DNA from: Tigriopus japonicus
Taxonomy: Eukaryota; Arthropoda; Copepoda; Harpacticoida; Harpacticidae
DNA length: 64,000 nucleotides
Assembly: GCA_010645155.1 (NCBI GenBank)
Contig: CM021320.1
Span: 8,328,556-8,392,555, forward strand
Direction of reading: 5' to 3'
The notes beneath the pieces were generated by a model. It was not told the DNA's origin and searched no databases. It was given only the letters and a program-made list of their open reading frames with translations. Positions 46,871 to 57,734 of the stretch are shown in pieces. The first letter of the stretch is position 1, and each line of letters opens with the position of its first letter. The translations under genes and the position numbers were made by a program.

Positions 46871-48589
46871 ATGGTGGGAATATTGGAGTTTTTCTCAGCC
46901 CCTGGCTTCCAAAAGCCATTTCGAGCCAATTCTTACCAAGCTCATTGGATCGCAGGCATAGTTTACAAGCTTCATTCCATGACCGGAAGTTTCCTTTTCT
47001 TCAGTAGTTGTGTCATCTTTATCAAAGAACTCATGGGTGATCACATCCATTGCATTCAAGATGGAGCGGGAAATGACGATGGCAAGGTATTAAGCTTTTT
47101 TTACCATTTTGCTAAATGGCTGGATCTTATGTGGATTAGTGATGTGAATCAAGTTCGATTTTTAGTTTAGTCTTGCCGTATTGATACTTGTTAATATTTT
47201 GGGGTAAATAGCTAATAACATAATATTCTGAAATTCTAATCAAACCCAACAACACTTGAGGCCAAGTCATTATCACTACCTGTGATGCAATACATTATAT
47301 TACAATCAATGTTACTAAGATTTCTCTCTTATTCATTGCAATTGCATTTTTGCGTAAAGGGAATTTTGGTATTAAGCATTTGTCTTGGTTCTCATTGATT
47401 TGATTTTGTAATACCTTGATTGCATATTCTTACATTTTCAAATTAATCAATACATAGCTCTGTAGCAACTTTTGGTTTGTTAAAGTAAGTAAATGTGCGA
47501 AATCCAAGGTAATTAGTAATGAGTCATTACTAATGACTTTTATTCAAATCGGATTTCTAGATCACCCAAGAAGCTTTCGATAGCTACTGTTATATTTCCT
47601 CCACGTTTACCCTCCCACCAACACAAATACTTGGAAGCAAAAGGCCTGAGCTCGGTTTCGACGTAGCGCATCCCGGAGTAAGACCACGGTCTTATAAAGA
47701 AGAAGCAATTTATCACAACTACTACCAATGGGTGCCCTATTTACTGTTCATCCAGAGTCTGACCTTTTTTGCTCCCTTGATGATCCACAGATTCATCCAA
47801 GATGGCCGAGTTCAGCGGGTGATTCAGGATCTTCACAATATCATCGCCTACTCTGAGACTCGAGACGACATGTACGGCGAAATTTGGGTGTTCTTTCGTG
47901 ATTGGTACTGCCATCAGACTTGGTGGGCCCTCAAGTTGGTAATGGTGGACTCACTCAACCTCATCAACATTCTGTGTAACATTTTCTTTGTGGACTGGTA
48001 TTTAGGTTACCAGTTCTTGAGATACGGATCCCAAACCCTGGAGTATAGGCTCATGTCTATGTCGGAACGAGGTCCTGATCCATTTGATGTAATCTTTCCG
48101 AAAATGACCAAGTGCTCTTTGAACACATTCGGCCCTTCTGGAACGGTTCAGACCTTTGACGCTCTATGCATAATGACTGTGAATGTCCTGAATGAGAAGG
48201 TCTACCTTTTGGTTTGGTTCGTGTTTCTCTTTCTAAGTGTCTTCACTCTGATCCACCACACCATTGCCCTCATCATTATATGCTTTCCAAAGCTCAGGAA
48301 ATCCTTTTTAAGTCTCTATATCAGTCCTGAAAGGAGGGATCAAAAGAAAAAGTTATCCAAAATTCTGGATTTGACAGAGTTTGGGGATTGGATGATGCTT
48401 TACATGTTGGCCAAGAACACTGATAGAGTGATCTTTGGGGAAATCATTGAGAATCTGAAGTATCCAGATTATCACCACAGTCTCGAAGAACTGGACGAGG
48501 AGAATCGACAAATACTTCAACGCAGGAACTACCAGAAGGAAATAAAACCGGAGCTCGTGAATAGTCAAAATTATGAAAAGCACTATTAA
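46871..48589 (+). CDS. Innexin (gap-junction/hemichannel subunit), copy 1, intact
   Basis: Two exons, 46871-47086 and 47561-48589, joined in phase 0 (GGCAAG|GTATTA ... TTTCTAG|ATCACC), encode 414 residues, the usual innexin length. Four membrane segments lie at about 39-53, 129-150, 199-221 and 286-312. The innexin signature YYQWV is at 126-130. Each extracellular loop has the expected Cys pair: C61 and C82 in loop 1 (GDHIHC ... SYCYISSTF), C257 and C275 in loop 2 (KMTKC ... DALC). The N-terminus and C-terminal tail are cytoplasmic. In arthropods, innexins form intercellular channels and hemichannels. ATG 46871 is the first in-frame Met after an upstream stop at 46811. A TATA box lies about 240 bp upstream and AATAAA at 48902. 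Which innexin paralogue it is cannot be decided by eye. Confidence 0.93.
47087..47560 (+). other. Innexin copy 1 intron (474 bp)
   Basis: Holds the empty site GGGGTAAA at 47201-47208 for the MITE found in the copy 2 intron. No other feature. Confidence 0.9.
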
Positions 48590-48901
48590 AATTATGAAAA
48601 CCACTGTTATGTTTCTGAAGACTCGGGCAAGGGAAAATGCAGGAAAATGTTTTTGGACATCAACTAGCAAATGTAGATGTTTTATATTGTAGGTCAGCTC
48701 TGTTCAGCTGAACATCAGCGGATAAGAACAGCCGCCAGAGTCAAAACAGGAACCCTCTAGAATTTCTGCTTAGCAAGAACTCTCGGGTTGTCTTTTATGC
48801 GCTTATTTGCATTTTGTTTTGCATTTTGAGACTTTTTGGGAAAATGAGCAGAAAAACGTGATTTTTGAGAGTGTTTTCAGAGATCAAATATAATTTTCAG
48901 A

Positions 48902-48907
48902 AATAAA
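48902..48907 (+). promoter_or_regulatory. AATAAA polyadenylation signal of innexin copy 1
   Basis: About 310 bp after the stop, within the duplicated unit's 3' flank. Confidence 0.45.
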
Positions 48908-48928
48908 GTATAGAAATTTTATTTGAAA

Positions 48929-49003
48929 AGGAAGCCAGAGTGGCTGCGCGTGCTAAAGCATTCTTATAAGTGCCGAGTGTAAGTGCTTCCCCAGGCGGAA
49001 TTC
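48929..49003 (+). mobile_element. tRNA-like SINE, 3'-truncated copy
   Basis: GAAGCCAGAGTGGCTGCGCG to CTTCCCCAGGCGG; stops before the B-box. Abuts the next copy. Confidence 0.7.
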
Positions 49004-49135
49004 TTTAAAAAAATTAGAGTGGTCACGCGTACTAGCGCATTCTTCAAGGTGCTGAGTGTAAGTGCTTCCCCAGACAACATAAGTTCGAATCCTATTGGGA
49101 GTCGAATTAAAGCTGTCTAGAGAAATCCTTTTAGC
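49004..49135 (+). mobile_element. tRNA-like SINE, second tandem copy
   Basis: Contains GTCACGCGTACTAGCGCATT, CTTCCCCAGACAACATAAGT, the B-box-like GTTCGAATCC and AAGCTGTCTAGAGAAATCC. It lacks the LINE-like 3' tail. Confidence 0.75.
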
Positions 49136-49641
49136 ACTAGAAACTGTAACACTTTACCATCCTAGGATTTAGTTTCCCCTTTATTTTTGTTGCATTTGTG
49201 GTAGAGTTTATCATTGTTACTGTATTTGATAGAAATATATGTATCAAACCTATATTTTCATAAAAATATTGGTGCAAGGAATCGAGAACGGTGTTGAAAT
49301 CCATTTTCTGTAGCCCAAATCACAAGCACATCCTACTCACAAAATCATTAGTGTTTTATTAAAATTATGAGTTACAGTCACAAATAGTAACATAAAATTG
49401 GAATTTTTCAAAAGCAAAGGTTAGCTGATAATAATGTAGCCTTTAATATTGTGGAACAGTTAATAGAATTGTTAACTACTTGAGAAAAAGCTGTTCCAAA
49501 GTAGACTGGATTTGATCGATTAACAAAGATGTTTTTACATTAAAAATGAAACAGGGAAAAGCCTCCAAACCAAACATTTAATGAAGGGCTTAAGGTGTTA
49601 GAGTTTGTTATCAACTCTTCATGAGTGTTCACCAAATATCT
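49136..49641. other. Region likely including the 3' LTR of the copia remnant
   Basis: On the minus strand a purine tract (CCGGGGAGG) is followed at 49647 by TGTTGAAGATATTTGG, a plausible LTR start. The other LTR border was not found. Confidence 0.35.
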
Positions 49642-50700
49642 TCAACACCTCCCCGGATTTGGTGGTTCATCGGCCATTCCAAGTTTCGCCCTTAAATAAA
49701 TAAATTTTGGACTTGCCAATGCATTCGTCAAAAGATCAACCTCCATATCTTGAGTTGGACAGTATTTGAGATCAATGGCTTTTTCTTCATACTTTTCTCT
49801 TGTAAAATGGTATCGCAAATCAATATACTTGGACCTATTATGATAGCGTTGATTTTTGACAAGATCGATGGCCTGTTGACAGTCTTTATAAATCAACAAT
49901 GGCTTCTTCATTTTTCGTCCCATACCATCTAACACGGACCTGAGCCAAACTGCCTCCTGTGTGCAGGCAGATAAAGCCATAAATTCAGCTTCAGTTGTGC
50001 TAAGTGCAACTGAACTTTGCTTCTTGATCATCCAGGAGATACATCCACCACTAAGTTTGAAAACACACGCTGATGTCGACCGTCGATTTTGATCATCTAC
50101 AGCCCAATCCGAATCACAAAATGACAAAATGACATCACATTATTGTTGCCATCTTTTGTGAACAGGACACCTAGGGACCGAGTTCCATTGATGTAGTGCA
50201 AAATTCTTTTGACAGCATTCCAATGATCTACATTTGGATCAGAACAAAATCTTGACACCACTCCAATGGCATACGCCAAATCAGGTCTAGAGCGATTGGC
50301 CAGGTACATAATTCCACCCAACATCGAGCGAAAAGTTGAGGCACAAACACGCTCATCACCATCAACAGATTTACTAAGTTTTGAGCCTGGATCCATTGGA
50401 GTTTTCACTGGGCGAGCTTGTTCCATTCCATGCCTTTGCAACAAACCAGCGGCAAAGCTAGACTGTCCAAACCAGAGATTTCCGAGATTTCTTTGATGAA
50501 TTACACATACCCCAAGTAGGAAGTCAGTTCGCCCTGATCTCTTGCCTTGAATTTGCTGGAAATCGCCATCTTGATCTCCTGCAGTATTTTGAGGTCACTA
50601 CATGCAATAGCAATATCATCCACATGCACACTCATGTATACAGGACAATCGCCGTTCTTAACAAACACATGGATCATGGGGAATTTGAATGAATCCCAAG
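49642..50700 (-). pseudogene. Ty1/copia retrotransposon, RT-RNase H remnant
   Basis: The minus strand encodes, 5' to 3', a reverse-transcriptase palm with VHVDDIAIA (about 50620) and QGELTSYLG, then MLQRHGMEQARPVKTPMDPG, SRPDLAYAIGVVSRF and HWNAVKRILHYINGT (50444-50097), then RNase H with FCDSDWAVD, STTEAEFMALSACTQEAVWL and KYIDLRYHFTREK (50127-49642). This motif order is diagnostic of copia. A frameshift at about 50110 and the absence of gag, protease, integrase and the 5' RT make it defective. Confidence 0.92.
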
Positions 50701-50834
50701 CTTCTTAGAAATTCCCGTAGGGTTTGGTGCCAAGCTCTTGGAATGGAACAAGCTCGCTCGGTAAAAACTCCAATGGATCCAGGCACAAAACTTAGGAAAT
50801 CTGTTGATGGTGATGAGCGTGTTTATGCCTCAAC
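50700..50834 (+). pseudogene. Inverted second piece of the copia element
   Basis: GAACAAGCTCGCTCGGTAAA ... CTGTTGATGGTGATGAGCGT is the inverse of 50336-50440 with scattered differences. It therefore encodes the same segment on the plus strand and ends exactly at the putative gypsy LTR. Confidence 0.8.
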
Positions 50835-50925
50835 TGTTATACAACGATAACTGATGTATTTCACAGAAACGAGGAGCAGATAATATCTGCAATACTTAGA
50901 TCTTGGAATAGAAACCTCGATTACA
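50835..50925 (-). repeat. Putative LTR (short or truncated) of the gypsy remnant
   Basis: On the minus strand a purine tract (GGCGGGGAGG) is followed by TGTAATCGAGG..., which ends ...GTATAACA; TG/CA borders about 91 bp apart. This is short for an LTR, so it may be internally deleted. Confidence 0.4.
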
Positions 50926-52085
50926 CCTCCCCGCCAGTTTAGGGATCATGACAAGATCCTTAAACTTTTCCAACCGTCAAGGGTCGCCCTCGACCTCTCA
51001 ACTCTTCCAGTTCCAAGCCATTATTAAAACATTTCTGCAGAAGGTTGACGTGGAAGATCTTTTCTATTTTCCCTTTCCCTTTGAGTTTGAGATTCACTCC
51101 GGATACCTTCTCGACCACCAAAAATGGTCTAATCCACACATCCGTCAATTTCTTCGCTTGCCCCCTCGATACATTTTGTCGTTTCATGTAAACACGATCA
51201 CCAACTCAGATCTCCAACTCTTTCACCTTCTTCGAGCGGTTGTATGCTTTTTCTCTCTTCGAGCTTGCCGTCTGAGGCTTCTCTCTCATTTTCTTCCTCA
51301 CAAGGCCGATCCGTTCTGCAAGCACATCAATACCTCGTGGAGAAGACTGAATCGTTCCGAACCGCAAATCCAAAGGAAGACGCGGACTTCGACCATACGG
51401 TACAACGCCTCAAACGGAGAGGTTCCAATGGACTCATGGCTGCGAATCCGATATGCCATGACCACTGACGCAATAAAATCAGGCCACTTATGTTGCTCTT
51501 CCTCCACTTTCAACCTCAACATATTCAGCAATGTTCCGTTCAGTCGTTCCACTGGATTGCTTTGATGGTGATATGGTGTTGTGAAGGTTTGTATTATTCC
51601 CATTCCTTTACAGAAGTCTTTAAATTCTTCAGACTCCAAACTTGATTTATCCTTGGTTGCAGTCAAGGACCGAAAATATTTTGGCTCCTTTCAACTGCTC
51701 CAATGCTTCATCTATTCGTGGCTTTGGAAATGCATCTCGCTTAGTGACCCCATTGAGCGCACGGTAATCCATGGCAATCCTGACATCACCATTTTTCTTT
51801 TGAACTAGTACCACCGGGCTACACCAAGGATTATTGCTCTTCCGAACGATTCTCTCCTCATGCATCTTCTTTATTTGAGTGCGAGCCTTCCCCAACAGAT
51901 TAACAGGCGTTCTATGTGATGGAACACAGATAGGGGCTGTATCCCCTGTGTTGATAGAGTGATGAACCACCTTCCTGTGCCCAACACCCTGGAATACCAG
52001 GGGATGCATCTTCAACATATGGTTGGACTCTTTTTGTTGTCTTCTCTTTGTTCATCCTGGCTTCTTCATCTTGACAAAGCATTGT
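50926..52085 (-). pseudogene. Ty3/gypsy retrotransposon, deleted pol
   Basis: The minus strand starts with the 5' part of a gypsy reverse transcriptase (RIVRKSNNPWCSPVVLVQKK, DVRIAMDYRALN, LKGAKIFSVLDCN). It then passes directly, near 51650, into the integrase core (FTTPYHHQSNPVERLNGTLL, GTSPFEALY) and integrase C-terminus (KLTDVWIRPFLVVEKVSGVN, FHVNLLQKC). The RT catalytic core, RNase H and N-terminal integrase are missing: an internal deletion of a gypsy pol. It lies between the copia remnant and a foldback element. Confidence 0.9.
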
Positions 52086-52091
52086 AATGTC

Positions 52092-52350
52092 AAGCCAAGA
52101 AGCACGGAAATCATGGAGTGGGAGACTAGCAATGAGAATTATGATTTCCAGCAGAAACGAACCATTTGCGTTCTTCTGCAAATGAGACCTTGCTTGCATT
52201 GAGGAGAACACGTATTTCAAATTTCAGCCCAATCGAATTCCGGAGTGAAAAGTTATGCCTTCTCAAACTTATGTACTGAAGAGTGCATAGAATGAATGAA
52301 CTCGCCCTTTTGTGGTAAAACGATTACCACAAAAGGGCAAGTTCAAACTT
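52092..52350. mobile_element. Foldback family FB-A, left half only, copy 5
   Basis: CAAGCCAAGAAGCACGGAAA through TTCTTCTGCAAATGAGACCT to the central hairpin CTTTTGTGGTAAAACGATTA. The right arm is absent; the break falls just after the palindrome centre. It truncates the gypsy element. Confidence 0.8.
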
Positions 52351-53867
52351 TCATGGTTCATGAGGAAATCACGAGAAATTCTTCGAATTATGTTACGTAG
52401 TGGGGAGTGAGGCAAACGAACGATATTGTACAAAGTGTAGGATTATCTGTTGCAGTTGTCAAACGTATTTGGAACAAAAAAGAGACCGAGGCTTATCTTA
52501 GTTTCGAAACGACTGGGATTTTCAAATTGTCTTATTTGTTCTTTTGATGATTCTTAAACACACTAATGCATACCCAGGCAGTTTCCCTTCCATCTTTTTT
52601 CTTCAAAAAAACCCTTGCGATAACAACCCTTAACGCTTCATGAAGAGGATCATGCATGAAAGCATGAATCGCTTCAATGAAGGACATGAACGCTCAGTAT
52701 GAAAATTAGAAAAATTCATTTGAACCAAACAATTACGTTCTTTTTACAAGCATTCAATATCAGCTCATTGGTTGAAAGTAGTAAGTAGTTGAAATTTGCT
52801 GTAGGTAAGAAAATAAGGACTTTTGAAACTCGGGTTATGGCAACCCAGTCTGAGTTTAAGAAGCCCATAACAATAGATATAATAATTACAACAGGCTACC
52901 GAAAGCCACAATTTTAGAGAGGTATCGTTCTGATTGTGGTATAAACAATTGTGAGGTCTGCCGGTAAAACACCACGAAAATTCAATTTTAAAACAAAACC
53001 CATTCCAAAATTAAGTCTAGCATGTATGCCTAACAATTCATATTTGGTAGCCATTTGGATTTTCGGCCCACCCTGAAAGGGACATATTGTCACATTCAAA
53101 TCATGTAAAAGACATATCATGCGCCATCCTCTTCGAAATATGCATTATTTATTTATTTATAAAAATTAATTATTTATATTATCATTATTATTGTTGTTAT
53201 TAAAATTTGACCCAGTCATTCGATTGAGCTGAGAATTGGTTGACAAATTCTTTGTGAATTCTAGGCTCTCTCATCTACGTACAGGTAGGTGAGTACGTTC
53301 TACGGTCCAATTGTTGAGTCGTCTAAGATGGAAGATAACACTTACCGTTTTTAGTTCGATTTGTAATCTCGACAGCTCTTTGCACAAAGGACCAAATTTG
53401 ATTTATGCTTGTGTTGGTCGCAATAATCAGTTTCAAACGCGCAAGCACCAAAACACAAATGAGAGGAGGATTAGAAGAGCAGTTATCGCTTCAATTTAGT
53501 ATTGTATGTACATCACTGGGCCAAAGTCGTCATGGTGGGAATATTGGAGTTTTTCTCAGCCCCTGGCTTTCAAAAGCCATTTCGAGCCAATTCTTACCAA
53601 GCTCATTGGATCGCAGGCATAGTTTACAAGCTTCATTCCATGACCGGAAGTTTCCTTTTCTTCAGTAGTTGTGTCATCTTTATCAAGGAACTCATGGGTG
53701 ATCACATCCATTGCATTCAAGATGGAGCGGGGGATGGCGATGGCAAGGTATTATGCTCTTTTTAAAGATTAACTTGCTTAATGGCTGGATCTATGGTTAG
53801 TGATGGAAATCAAGTTCAATTTTTAGTTTAGTCTTACTGCACTGGTACTTGTTTGTTTTGGGGTAAA

Positions 53868-54325
53868 CAGACCTATGTCAGTTACTTCTAAAATGTAATT
53901 AGTTACATTTACATTGGTCTCAAAAGTAATTAAATACAATTACAATTCCTTTATTTTCAAATGTAATTAATTACAATTACTTTCAAAAAGTAATTGAATT
54001 ACATTGAATTACATTATTTTTTCAAACCAGGCTTGAATTACTTTCTTTTCAATGCAAAATGTGCAAGGAGCATCACAAACCAGTGAGATTTTTATAAATC
54101 AATTAACACACCAAAAAATATTGGAAGAACGGGGGAAAACCTGTGAAATTTCTAATGCCAGAAGTTCTAATGCAGGTGAAAATGTAATTGTGATTTGTAA
54201 TTGGAAAATGTCATTTACATGGGCTCAAATGTAACTAATTACATTTACTTTGTTCTCAAATGTAATTAATAAAAATTACAATAACATGAAAATGTAATTT
54301 CAATTACATTTACATCACAGATCTG
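53868..54325. mobile_element. hAT-type MITE in the innexin copy 2 intron, 8-bp target duplication
   Basis: Termini CAGACCTATGT and ACATCACAGATCTG are flanked by GGGGTAAA (53860-53867 and 54326-54333). The copy 1 intron has a single GGGGTAAA (47201-47208) at the same place, so the insertion is proven by its empty site. The interior consists mostly of TGTAATTAATTACA-like repeats. Confidence 0.95.
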
Positions 54326-54648
54326 GGGGTAAATAGCTAATAACTTGATATTCTGAAAAGCAAGAGCTCCGAGTCAAAACTAACAACACATGGGGCCAAG
54401 TCACTATCACTACTTGTGGTTCAATTTGTTATATTACAGTAAATGTAATCGAAATTTTCTATTATTCATCACAGTTGCATTTCTTGCGTAAAGGAAATCC
54501 TGGGATCAAACATTTCTCATAGTTTTCATTCATTTGATTTGTAATATCTTGATCGTAAATTCTTACATTTTTAAATTTATTGAGACGCATCTCAGTGACA
54601 ACTTCTTGTTTGTTAGGGTAAATAAGTGTGCAAAAATCACGATAATGA

Positions 54649-55725
54649 TTAGGGCCCGTATTTGAACTTGATTTTTTGGCCAAAAACGTGATTGAAAAAT
54701 TGATCAAAGTGGGAAAATAATTAATTAAAGCCATGAAATAATGCCTTTAATGTGGAAAAAAGTAAAAAAAAGTCTGAAAACGTTGAAAAATACGGGTTTG
54801 AAGTAAGAATGGAGCCTTACTATGCAAGTTGCTAGGTATACATTATGCATAAAATGGAGGTATACAATCTGTTTTCTTGATAGTAAATGGAAAATATATT
54901 ACATTAGACTCCCAATGCAAGTGAATCCTCTGTCAAGCACAGAAAACTTAATTATTGAAAGATTTAGTCTTTTAAAAGAGACATACCATCGTATTGGAGG
55001 AATGGGCAGAGATTGAAATGTTTTCAATACTTGTAAAACCTGTTTTTTTATTGTTTTGAAAACATTTCTTTGTGCAATTGTTTAAGGGTCATGATTTGTT
55101 GGGAGAAAAATTGGTATTCCTTTTGCCAATTGGCCTGACTAGTTATATTACGGATGGTAGAAATGTTTGAATTTTTCATCCCAGTTGCCAAAAAGGGTTG
55201 TTTGTGATTTCGAGAGTGGTTTATGCCACGAAAATTGTGGCTTTTTAAAACTTTTTTCTTAATAAGTTTGTTTTTAGTCAATAGTACTTCTGGAAAAGCA
55301 TAGGTGAGGGTTACAACCATCAACTTGTATTTGATACTAGATGGTGAAGTGGCAGAGCATGTGACAAACCACTTTTTACAAAAAGAAATATAGTTTGTTG
55401 GCAAAACAAACCTGCCATGCCATGAAAATAATCTTTGAAGTTAAAACGTAAAAATGTGGAAATATCCGATTTCTTTATCTGTTGAAGAAAGTTAGAAATA
55501 GCATAAACGCCCATAGAAATTAAGTCTTGCCAAATTTTGACCCAAAAATTGAGTTTAAAAAATTGCTCAATGAAAATGTGAAAAAACTTCAAGATCTGCA
55601 AAAGCCAAAAAACTTGAATTTTGCAAGTTTGACCAATAAATTGAAAAAAAATAATTGATCATTTTTTCAAATTCAAATCTGGGCCCCAGACCTAAAATCA
55701 CATAATTGTTCACAACCCTAGTCAC
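54649..55725. mobile_element. Inverted-repeat element in the innexin copy 2 intron
   Basis: Absent from the copy 1 intron. The left end AGGGCCCGTATTTGAACTTG is mirrored by CAAATTCAAATCTGGGCCCC near 55675. About 40 bp more (to ACCCTAG) may belong to the right end. No transposase; exact borders uncertain. Confidence 0.75.
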
Positions 55726-56839
55726 AAAAATAATGACTTTTGTTCAAATCCGATTTATAGATCACCCAAGAAGCTGTCGATAGCTACTGCTACATTAGCT
55801 CCACGTTTACCCTCCCACATGGAAAACTTGGTTATGACGTAGCGCATCCCGGAGTAAGACCACGGTCTTATAACGAAGAAGCAATTTATCACAACTACTA
55901 CCAATGGGTGCCCTATTTACTGTTCATCCAGAGTCTGACCTTTTTTGCTCCCTTGATGATCCACAGATTCATCCAAGATGGCCGAGTTCAGCGGGTGATT
56001 CAGGATCTTCACAATATTATCGCCTACTCCGAGACTCGAGACGACATGTACGGTGAAATTTGGGTGTTCTTTCGTGATTGGTACTGCCATCAGACTTGGT
56101 GGGCCCGCAAGTTGGTAATGGTGGACTCTCTCAACCTCATCAACATTCTATGCAACATTTTCTTCGTGGACTGGTATTTGGGTAACAAGTTCTTGACATA
56201 CGGATTCCATACCCTGGAGTATAGGCTTAAGTCTATATTGGAACGAGGTCTTGATCCATTTGACGTAATCTTTCCGAAAATGACCAAGTGCTCTTTGAAC
56301 ACATTCGGCCCTTCTGAACGGTTCAGATCTTTGACGCTCTATGCATAATGACTGTGAATGTCCTGAATGAGAAGGTCTACCTTTTGGTTTGGTTCGTGTT
56401 TCTCTTTCTAAGTGTCTTCACTCTGATCCACCACACCATTGCCCTCATCATTATTTGCTTTCCAAAGCTCAGGAAATCCTTTTTAAGTCTCTATATCAGT
56501 CCTGAAAGGAGGGATCAAAAGAAAAAGCTATCCAAACTTCTGGATTTGACAAAGTTTGGGGATTGGATGATGCTTTACATGTTGGCCAAGAACACTGATA
56601 GAGTGATCTTTGGGCAAATTATTGAGAATCTGAAGTATCCAGATTATCACCACAGTCTCGAGGAACTGGACGAGGAGAATCGACAATCACTTCAACAAAT
56701 GGACTATGAAAACGAAAAGGAAATGAACCTGGAGCTCTTGAATATTCCAAATTGTGAAATGCTTGATGAAAATTATGAAAAACACTAAATACAAATATTT
56801 TTGGGAAAACTCGGCCAAGGGAAAATGTTTTTGGGCAGC

Positions 56840-56955
56840 AACCAGCGTGCTAACGTGTTCATAAGGGCCGAGTGTAATTTTTTCGCCAGACGGAGCCAGT
56901 TGGAGTCGTGTTGGAGAAGCAATTCAAGCTGTCGAGAGTAATCCTTCAAACCAGC
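56840..56955 (+). mobile_element. tRNA-like SINE, degenerate copy
   Basis: CCAGCGTGCTAACGTGTTCA ... CCAGACGGAGCCAGTTGGAG ... CAAGCTGTCGAGAGTAATCC. The B-box is mutated (GTTGGAGTCG) and no tail is seen. Confidence 0.65.
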
Positions 56956-57265
56956 CAGAATGGCACAGCTACTGTTCTATATAGACAGAAATGTCACTCT
57001 AGTTAGGTCATTGGAGATTTGTTTTGAGCTAATTTTAGCAGTCCAGCAACAAGGGTGCCAGGTTATTTGATTCTTGATGCATTGCTCTTGTTCCAACATA
57101 GCAGTTGAAAGATCAATTCTGCCACTGACTCCCTGAAATCGCAAATTACAGTTTTGATTCACTTAACTACCTGTGCTCAATGTCAAATCCCATCGCACAC
57201 ACAGTGCAAGCTGTTGAATCATGAACAATTTGGGAGTGACATTTCTGTGTACATAGAACTGTAGG

Positions 57266-57455
57266 TACGGCGTGCTAACGTGTTCTTAATGGCCACGAGT
57301 ACAAAAGTTTTTTTAAAGCGCCGAGTGTAAGCACTTCCCCAGACAGGGATGTTTCGAATCCTGATGGGGTTAGCCTCAAAGCTATTGGGGAAATCCTTTT
57401 TTTCTTTACAGGGAATCCCATTCCATGTAGCGGTAATGAAAAATCCGCAACCCAT
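57266..57455 (+). mobile_element. tRNA-like SINE with LINE-type 3' tail
   Basis: CGGCGTGCTAACGTGTTCTT, CTTCCCCAGACAGGGATG, B-box-like TTTCGAATCCTG, then AAAGCTATTGGGGAAATCC and the tail TTTACAGGGAATCCCATTCC ATGTAGCGGTAATGAAAAAT. An insertion of about 25 bp splits the head. Confidence 0.78.
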
Positions 57456-57531
57456 CCAAACAAAGTAGACGTTTTATATGTAATGTCAGCTATGGTCTGC
57501 TGAATATTAGTGAAAGAGGACATTAAAGGTG

Positions 57532-57734
57532 AGTTAGACGACACCTTTTTTATCGCAGTTTGAGGCCAAGTGCGACATCACAGATGTTTAATTTCGCAAC
57601 CTCTTGCGTAGACCTTTCAGGCCAAATAGAAAAATTGTATCAGTGACTTCAAAGCGTGTCGTCATCACAGACCATATAATGGTCATTATATGATCTGTGA
57701 TCTCGATCTGCGACATAAAACGTGTCGTGTAACT
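57532..57734. mobile_element. Small palindromic MITE
   Basis: AGTTAGACGACACC ... CGTGTCGTGTAACT with further pairing inward (TTTTTTATCGCAG versus CTGCGACATAAAA) and an inner hairpin CACAGACCATATAATGG/TCATTATATGATCTGTG. 203 bp, non-coding. Confidence 0.75.

Larger units (their letters stand above)
46170..48780. repeat. Tandem segmental duplication, unit 1 (innexin copy 1)
   Basis: Sequence from about 46170 (GTTGTACAAAGTTTAGGGTC) through the innexin gene to about 48780 (CTAGAATTTCTGCTTAGCAA) is matched in order by 52410-57790. Coding parts are nearly identical; flanks and introns have diverged more. Confidence 0.85.
53532..56788 (+). pseudogene. Innexin copy 2, frameshifted
   Basis: A paralogue of the gene at 46871. 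Exon 1 is 53532-53747 and exon 2 55761-56788, with the same phase-0 splice. Coding identity with copy 1 is very high. Loop 1 is shortened in frame by 24 bp in copy 2 (PPTQILGSKRPELGFD replaced by PHGKLGYD). One G is missing near 56316 relative to copy 1 (TTCTGAACGG versus TTCTGGAACGG), which shifts the frame and stops at 56348. That would delete the second loop 2 cysteine, TM4 and the cytoplasmic tail; downstream the original frame is open to 56788. The C-terminal tail differs from copy 1 (NLELLNIPNCEMLDENYE). The TATA box of copy 1 is not conserved. The intron has grown to 2.0 kb through two insertions. It could instead be a live gene with an assembly error at that G. Confidence 0.82.

Noticed and set aside
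46744..47007. 87-codon ORF overlapping innexin exon 1, also present at 53405-53668
   Set aside because: Shifted frame over the duplicated innexin exon; conserved only because the DNA is duplicated.
50948..51565. 205-codon plus-strand ORF
   Set aside because: It is the antisense shadow of the gypsy integrase coding region on the minus strand.
54052..54234. Plus-strand ORF in the innexin copy 2 intron
   Set aside because: Lies entirely inside the MITE at 53868-54325.
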